Assembly (NCBI RefSeq): GCF_028389875.1
Contig: NC_084671.1
Span: 30,065,083 to 30,129,082 of the forward strand
DNA length: 64,000 bases
Origin: Rhea pennata
Taxonomy: Eukaryota; Chordata; Aves; Rheiformes; Rheidae
Direction of reading: 5' to 3'
Each line of letters starts with the position of its first letter. The first letter of the stretch is position 1. The position numbers and the translations under genes were made by a program. Below the pieces are notes generated by a model. The model did not search any database and had not been told where the DNA came from. It worked only from the letters and a program-made list of their open reading frames with translations. Positions 57,921 through 64,000 of the stretch are shown here, piece after piece.

Positions 57921-60054
57921 GTCCTTGAACATGATTACTGAGTGGTCTGTGAATTCCTCTGCTCTGGCAGTGATAGCAGAGATTCTTACTCAAGCCTTTT
58001 ACTTAATAAGCTTTGGGGCTGAAAATTCGACCTTCTGGTCCCTTGTGTATAGTCTGAATAATGCCACAAAAGCTGCAGGAACAGGAGCAGATCTGCGTCA
58101 GAGCAGTTGATGATGAGAATGTCAGGTCCTGCCTAATGAAACTGAGGCTAAATATTAGGAGAGAGTACCTTGTATTTCAGGACAGAGAGAGCTGTTGTGG
58201 GACTTGATCCTACTGCTGCCCTTAAGTTGACTTTAATGGTCTTAGGGTCAGGCCTGGCAAGAATCCCATCCTAGCATAGGATCAGAGAGTCCTGAAGGTA
58301 AGGGCTGTACCTTATCAAGCCTAAATGCAGAATGTCACAAAAGTTTGAGTGAAGACCATGAGACAGCAAGCAGCAAGAGAAGCTTTAAAAAGCAGGGATT
58401 AGTTTCTGTGATTCTTTTCTTCTGACTTGGATTCATGATTCAGCATTTAGTAAAATATATCATCACATTTTTCATGCAGTGAGGGAGATGGAAGATTTAG
58501 CAATATTTACTGGTCCATGGGTAGAGCTGTTTTCCAGAGCTAACGGTCTGAAATATATTTAAAAGGAAATTAAAAATTCCCTTCCAAACTTGCTTGTAAG
58601 AGTGGAGGCTCCAATTACTTCTCTTTCTTGTGAGATGATGAGTGAAGCTTCAAGCTGGATTAACTGGTGAGTGGTATGATAGGTCTGGGTGCTGGCCACT
58701 GGATCTGAGGGTTCTTTGGTGACAGCTGTCAGCAACTGCAGGAAGCTGGTGCCTGCAATTTAGCGTTCAGGTATAAAAGGTACTTGAAATGTCACACTTT
58801 CAAGCATGTCCTTAGAGCATATTTGAATCATGTAATGGAAATAGCCTGACAAAAATCAGTATTTATTCATGTTTTAGAATATTGATATTACTTTAGTAAG
58901 ATTTCTGATGAAGAAATCTGGTTGGTGAATTTTGTCTTTTGAGACAGTTTAGGCCTCATACTTTTCATGTTAGAATGATTTAAGATGAGAGCTAAATTGT
59001 ATGCTTAATTTTGCAGCCTAAGTATTTAAAGAAACATTTTTGCAAATGTATTTTGGTTTTGTAAATGTGTTCTTTCATGAACAAGCAAGGCAGTTTGATA
59101 GTTTTCAGAGTCAAGAGGCTAAAGACCATCTCAGAACTGAATGCCACTTGTAGTGAAGAGGTTGTTCCAGCTCTGTTTCTTCATCAATTAGAATAAACAT
59201 AGTCTGCAGTCAGTGTCCTGCCTCTAGTAAAGGCTCTAGAAGTTTAAATTTCTGACAAACTTTCTCATGCCAAACACTATATGGAAATTGTGCCTGAGAA
59301 TACAAATGTCTAATTTGCACTTGTAGCTTACTTAGTAAGTGGTCCAGGACTCACTTCTGCCAAAGGGTGTGTGTTTGTAAGATTTAAAATGTTCAGGGTT
59401 TCAGAAATATCTTCTTAAGCAGGACCCAGTGCTTCACTGAACTTTTCAGTAGTGTTTGTGTGTTTCTAGGCAGTGTAAAATAATGAGGATTGATTGTTTA
59501 AGAGTATTTTAACAAGTTCAAAGAGATGCCAGTGACTGCAGCTCTACATGAAAGGGGAAGGATGAGGGGAAACTGGAAAAGTAACTGCTTAGAAACAGTA
59601 TCCAACTGTTTCTTTTCAAGTAGCAGAACAAAGAGATGACTATTAGAGGAGCTACAGGTTAAAGATGTGAAAATACCACGTGTATTTTCTTACTAAGGGA
59701 AGTAGGAATCATCATGATAACCTGTTAAAAAAGATGTGGTATTTAAGAATGTTTTCATATTAGGTTAATTTGGTTTATTCCCCATTATTAAATTAGCCGA
59801 TACTCGGCAAATTAGCATTAACCAAGATTTAATTTTTAGCCACTTCATTTATGCTTAGCTATGTCTTTGATTTTGGTTGGTTAATCTAGGATTGCCTGGC
59901 AAATTTCAGTTATTTATGGTTACATGCCAACACACACTCGTAACTTGGTTGCCAAGTACAATATTCAAGGGTATTTTAAATTATTTATCCAGATATGTAA
60001 GATGCTAGCTCCTCTTCACCTGGCTGTCAGTTAATACCAAAGCATTATTTCCAG
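57921..60054. other. Intergenic stretch after THAP4
   Basis: No repeat or clear exon recognised. A possible first-exon-like segment (ATG at 58635, donor gtgagt at 58667, reading MMSEASSWIN) has no in-frame partner that I could find. About 59760-59900 is AT-rich with several TAAT/ATTA cores. Confidence 0.4.
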
Positions 60055-60208
60055 GAAAAGTTAGAGGAGTCGAACAATTCAACGGGCACTGGGTTATATT
60101 CCAAAGCCCCTGTATATGAAGATGAGAATTATAAAGATAGCACAGAGATATCACATATACAGGCAAAAGACCTGGAGGAAGCAGAACTCTTGAAAAAATA
60201 TCTGATTG
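60055..60208 (+). CDS. Candidate exon, acidic/charged (same putative gene)
   Basis: Acceptor gcattatttccag (moderate) and donor gtaaag enclose 154 nt with one open frame and stops in the other two: EKLEESNNSTGTGLYSKAPV, then EISHIQAKDLEEAELLKKYL. Composition (Glu, Lys, Asp, Ser; helical tail) is protein-like. Starts in phase 0 and ends in phase 1. Membership in one gene with the exons at 62940 and 63871 is inferred from strand and proximity. Confidence 0.45.
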
Positions 60209-60219
60209 GTAAAGAAGTG

Positions 60220-60268
60220 ATTTTGAATGTTAATGTTGTAGGGATTTTGAACGTTAATGTTGTAGGTG
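60220..60268 (+). repeat. Short tandem duplication, unit about 27 nt
   Basis: ttttgaatgttaatgttgta and ttttgaacgttaatgttgta repeat directly just after the donor of the 60055-60208 candidate exon. Confidence 0.8.
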
Positions 60269-61494
60269 TTTTAACTCTAGACGTATCTGTTAAATTATTA
60301 TTTGCAAGCCAACAAAAATTACCTCAAAATATTTATGTATAAACTGAATAGAATGGAAATAGAATAGAATCCACCATTCTTTTGGGTTTTGAAGAATGAT
60401 CATTCATACACTAACAATGAAAAATATTGAAAAAAATCTACTAAAAAGGCATATAGGTAAGTGTTACTAAATTTCATTTTGAAGATGGGAGCTTTTTAAA
60501 GCAGCACAAATGATGTGTGTTGTCTAATGAAGTCAGAGGGAGTCAGGGATGACCTTTGGAAATAAGCCCATCTTAATAAGGTAGACTATATAAAGCACTT
60601 CATAATGTTGTTGCCCCTAAGGGAAGACAGACAAAAATACATTTTTTTTTGTCAGAAATTGCAGCTGTTAAATTTTTTTCAATTACCTTATGTTTGGGTA
60701 GTCTCACTGCAGACTATGTTTTATAAATATGAGCATCAACATTTCAAATAAATACTTGGTAAGGTGAAAATGCTTTTTTTATTTATAGAGTAATTTAATA
60801 TTTAAATTGAGACTGATGCTTTCTAGATAATTTACACATAACTGAACATAGCATAAATATATCTCTTGGGTCATTTCTTCAATGGCCATCTTTCTCCTTG
60901 GCCACTCTGTTCAACTTACTTGTTCCTCCACAGGATTTGGTGTAAACCAGCTTACTCCTGATTGTGTAGGGAGTGATTCAGTTGAAGAATCTACTGTCAA
61001 ATAGCAAGAGTATAGTCTAACAACCAAATCACATTTGTCTGCAGTTGTGCATCTATGCAGGCGAGCAAGAGAGCACGACTTCAGCCTCCAGTTCCATATG
61101 GCTTGATCTGACTTAAGATATTCTCCATATGGCTCCCCCACAGCCTGCAGCAGGACATGGACCTCAGACTTGTATCTGCTGCTGCTGGAACAGTAGAGTA
61201 GAACCACAGTCTTCCTTTCTCCCCCTCTTCAAGGGTTCCTGTACTCCAAAAGCTCCCAAAGCATGTGAACTGCATATTTTAGCATACTATTAATAAATAC
61301 ATTTACAGCAAGTTATTCTATGAGCATTTAATATCCAAGAGCTTGGTTTCTTAATGTTTACAGACAAATAAATATCACAGTCAGTTACATATTCTTGCTC
61401 TCCAGAGTTAAGAATGTGTTTTCCATTCCTTCTGCTATTTTCAGGGGAACATCTGTTTAGAAAAACAAATTCCTTTATTCTCACTCATTTTCAG

Positions 61495-61554
61495 AGAAGT
61501 ATGACATTAAAAGCAAAGGAAAGGGAGAGGAGAAGAAGCCTGGGGGCAAAGAAA
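61495..61554 (+). CDS. Weak candidate exon, Lys/Gly-rich
   Basis: Very good acceptor (ttattctcactcattttcag). In the phase left by the 60055-60208 exon it reads KYDIKSKGKGEEKKPGGKE before an in-frame TAG about 20 nt further on. The only donor before that stop is a poor gtctct after 61554. Either this is a terminal exon of an alternative transcript ending at that TAG, or an exon with a weak donor, or chance. Confidence 0.25.
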
Positions 61555-62640
61555 GTCTCTCCTTTGCCTAGGCCTCCGCTGTAGAGCTGGGATGGAGGGG
61601 ACACAGGCCAAGCTGGTTGGTGCTGCAGATAAGTAGCTCTGTGTTGGAGCACCTCCGAAGCAAAGAGCAGCAAGGCTCATGGCTCTAGTTCATGCAAAGG
61701 AGACTTGCTGCTTGTCTGGCTGAGCCCTTGCATCCTCTCCTATTATTTAATCCTATTTCTACCCATCTTCTTGGTAGCGCACTCCATCTTCTGAGCCTGT
61801 ATGTGGGAACTGCTGGTGAACTTCAGGTCAGATGAGATGGTGAGGAGGCTAGAGGGGCCTGTGGGAGGATTTTTCCTGGGCATCACCTCCATGGAGTCAG
61901 GATCTGACTGTCCATGCTGTGCATGTTTCTATGGGCACCTGAGGAGGTGCTGCACTCCCGCCCATGCTCAGCCAGTGGCAGCAGGCTGTAGTCATGCGGT
62001 ACCTGCGCAGCCTATCACTGAGCCTCACTGCTGGCTGTTCTCTGGCAGCCCAAGGACAGAGGGGGCTCCTGGGCTTGCAGCTCCCAGGGTTTGGCTCCTT
62101 CCCACTCTCCCCTTCTCCCATCACTCCTTTTTTATGCTCAGCTTTAATGCTGGGATGAGCAAGGGAACTTTGCAGAAGCCAGATCTGGCTGTAGTGCTCA
62201 GTTCCTAAGGCAGGTGCTGTACTGGCAGGCCACATCTATCCCTGTCCTGTACCCCAGTGCTGGAGAAGTATTGCACTCTGCTCTGGTTTGTGGGCAAGAG
62301 AAAGATAATCTGGCATTGCCAAACTTGGCTGATGTCTGACATTGATCCTTGCACTCCGTCCTGGGGCTGCCCCATCCCCTCCTACTGGGAGCTGCCTGCC
62401 TGCACTGGGACTGCACATGGATGGCCTCCCTCCACTTCCCTCCCAGAAGCTGTAACTGCAGCAGTTTTCATTTTCTCTAGACCTGCCACACTTTCCAAAA
62501 ACCAGGAGCAGAATAATGCCCAAGACTGAAAGCTGGGGCAGAGGGCAGCAGGGGCATTGCTGAGGAAGTAGGAAGGATGCAGCTGCTCAGTCAGATGACC
62601 ATCCAGACCTGGATGTATTTCCTTCAGCATGGACACACAG

Positions 62641-62771
62641 AAGATAATGGAAACCCATACGCCATTCCGCTGGAGCTCTTGTCTAAGGATTGCTGTGGGA
62701 ACATCCCCTCTCCTCCCAAGTATGCACATGCACTGAGTGGATTCACCATACCTGGTGTCTACAGCACTGGG
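62641..62771 (+). CDS. Candidate exon, boundaries uncertain
   Basis: Open frame GNPYAIPLELLSKDCCGNIP, SPPKYAHALSGFTIPG. Two acceptors are possible: ccttcag before 62628 or cacacag before 62641. Two donors are possible: gtgtct after 62754 or gtgact after 62771. The 62641-62771 choice is 131 nt and is the one that carries phase 1 to phase 0, linking the 60055-60208 exon to 62940. Both donors are weak. Protein not recognised. Confidence 0.35.
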
Positions 62772-62939
62772 GTGACTTATTTCCCTATGTATCCTTGGAC
62801 ATCCAAGCAAGACAACACCTTCCCTCCAAATGCCCTGTGGTGTCAGATGTGATCTTCGTCCCTTTGGCAAAGTCGTGCTGATTTTTCCCTTTCAGCTTCA
62901 GAATGTCCAATGTATCTGATACCTACCTGACATTTTCAG

Positions 62940-63022
62940 TCTGCAGAAAGCAGATCCACTTCCAAAACAGCCATAAAGGGGAAATTTGATCCAACAGTTC
63001 CTGGAACAACCTATACTTTCAG
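62940..63022 (+). CDS. Candidate internal exon of an unrecognised plus-strand gene
   Basis: Acceptor cctgacattttcag and donor gtatgg flank 83 nt with exactly one open frame: SAESRSTSKTAIKGKFDPTV then PGTTYTFR. The other two frames hit stops. It ends in phase 2 (AG), and the next candidate exon at 63871 begins A GAC ATC, so the two join in frame as TFR-DITILPD. I do not recognise the protein. Agreement of splice sites, open frame and phase across two separate segments is the support; no homology is claimed. Confidence 0.6.
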
Positions 63023-63870
63023 GTATGGTATGGATGTCTTTCCAGCATGGGAAATGGGCACTAGTTACACTTCAGTACCCACACACTCTACTCGGAAGTT
63101 ACTGGTGTGATTTTTGCCACAGGTGTGTGGTGGAACCAAACTTTCTGGCTAGCACAAGAGCAGCCTGGTCTCCTGAGTCAAGGGTAGGGGTACCTTTGCA
63201 GGAACCATTCTGAAGAAAGTTTGGGGAGAGGCTGGATGCTTCTGATGCATTGAGATGGGGGCGGTTTTGCCTTGACTTGGCAATATGCATAAGAACAGCT
63301 TTTCAGCTCTTAAGTATTAGCATGGTGTCTGGGAGCTGGCATCAATGTCAGATGTTGTGTAATCCAGATGAGGAGGAGCTTGGAGCAGGAGAGTTTACTG
63401 AGGGGTGACACCTCAAAAATGTAGCTTTTGGAGATGAGAAATCTTATAATATTGTCTGTCTCTTGGGAGAATAAATATCTTGATAGGGCTGTTTCCTCCT
63501 CTCTCCAAGCCCACAGAGGACCAGTGTTCAGCTTTCTGCAGAGCTATAGAAACTATCTGTAGAACTGGGAGCAATATCAAAATGAAGCAATTGAGCTCAG
63601 CCATTTGCTCCTCCCCAAAACATTACTTCCCCCTTTCCTAGGCTGTTTCATCTGTGGATGTTCTGAGTCTCTCTGCAACTGCTTTTCCCTTTCCCGTTCT
63701 ACACAAAGTTGCAGAGCCTTCTTTGTTTCAACTTGTTGGCTGAAAAGAAATTAATAACTCCTCCAGAAGTACAAAGCCTAATTGAAAGCCCTTTGAAAAA
63801 GACCTCAGCCAAAGAGAAGCCTTCTCTCTGACTTGCATACGGTAGGTAGAAGCCTCTTCTGCTCTTTTAG

Positions 63871-64000
63871 AGACATCACTATCCTGCCAGACCTGTCACC
63901 AAAGGACTTCAACACCAACACTGCTGTCCTGAGGCTCTTCCTGGTCCAGCTGTACATCAGCTACCTGATGTCCAGGATCCTCATACAGCTCCAAAACATC
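63871..64000 (+). CDS. Candidate exon of the same unrecognised gene, running off the window
   Basis: Strong acceptor cctcttctgctcttttag, then 43 open codons to the window edge: DITILPDLSPKDFNTNTAVL followed by RLFLVQLYISYLMSRILIQL. Codon use is rich in C/G third positions (ATC, CTG, GTC, AAC), unlike the AT-rich surroundings, which favours coding. The second half is hydrophobic and leucine-rich with scattered polar residues, more like buried helices than a clean membrane span. Partial at the 3' side. Family unknown to me. Confidence 0.6.

Noticed and set aside
58635..58666. Possible first exon MMSEASSWIN with donor gtgagt
   Set aside because: Ends in phase 2, which gives a stop when joined to the 60055 exon, and no bridging exon was found.
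59760..59900. AT-rich stretch with homeodomain-like cores as a possible conserved element
   Set aside because: TAAT cores are expected at this base composition; nothing in the sequence alone distinguishes it.
60395..60456. Possible exon with a strong donor (atatag, gtaagtg)
   Set aside because: In the phase left by the preceding candidate exon it meets TGA at once; the open frame would need a phase-2 partner that I did not find.
61801..62208. 135-codon plus-strand frame rich in Cys, Pro and Ser
   Set aside because: Overlaps an equally open minus-strand frame, has no splice-supported boundaries and low-complexity composition.
57921..64000. BOK, expected next to THAP4 by mammalian synteny
   Set aside because: I looked for BH-domain and C-terminal BOK signatures on the minus strand and found none; the gene is probably beyond the window or rearranged.
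1..64000. tRNA, rRNA or CRISPR-like arrays, LTR elements
   Set aside because: None seen: no paired direct terminal repeats, no regular spacer arrays, and no cloverleaf candidates noticed on either strand.

Overview
The window is nuclear DNA from a bird. CR1 LINE fragments carry the typical 3' end (ccaacctta..gattctgtgattct), introns are kilobases long with homopolymer and dinucleotide runs, and two vertebrate genes can be assembled exon by exon. The species cannot be told from the sequence alone.

Layout. (1) About 20-25573, minus strand: all 13 coding exons of ATG4B, the cysteine protease that processes LC3/GABARAP proteins. The spliced frame is 1182 nt (393 aa), every junction is GT-AG with matching phase, and a minus-strand AATAAA lies at 41-46. 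(2) About 25200-26850: a CpG-rich bidirectional promoter. The start codons of ATG4B (minus) and THAP4 (plus) are 785 bp apart, and four co-oriented copies of a 17-nt YY1-like/TACGGC element lie between them. (3) 26359-57698, plus strand: all 6 coding exons of THAP4, giving 575 aa: an N-terminal THAP zinc finger, a long linker with a duplicated motif and a coiled coil, and a C-terminal nitrobindin heme barrel. A poly(A) signal follows at 57893. (4) About 60-64 kb, plus strand: several candidate exons of a gene I do not recognise. Two of them, 62940-63022 and 63871 to the window end, join in frame across consensus splice sites.

Repeats. At least eight CR1 pieces are present. Two in ATG4B (3881-4498 and 6915-7532) appear to be a 618-nt inverted repeat with no mismatch found by eye, flanking exons 9-12. 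THAP4 intron 1 has a 1.9-kb CR1 ending about 45 nt before the exon 2 acceptor. THAP4 intron 5 has two cases of a CR1 inserted into an older CR1, one with a readable 6-nt target-site duplication. THAP4 intron 2 has a 72-nt hairpin with a 29-bp stem.

Function. ATG4B (autophagy) and THAP4 (DNA binding plus nitrite/peroxynitrite heme chemistry) share a promoter, as in mammals, where THAP4 lies between BOK and ATG4B. BOK was not found here. All annotation is by reading and recall of families; no alignment or database search was run.
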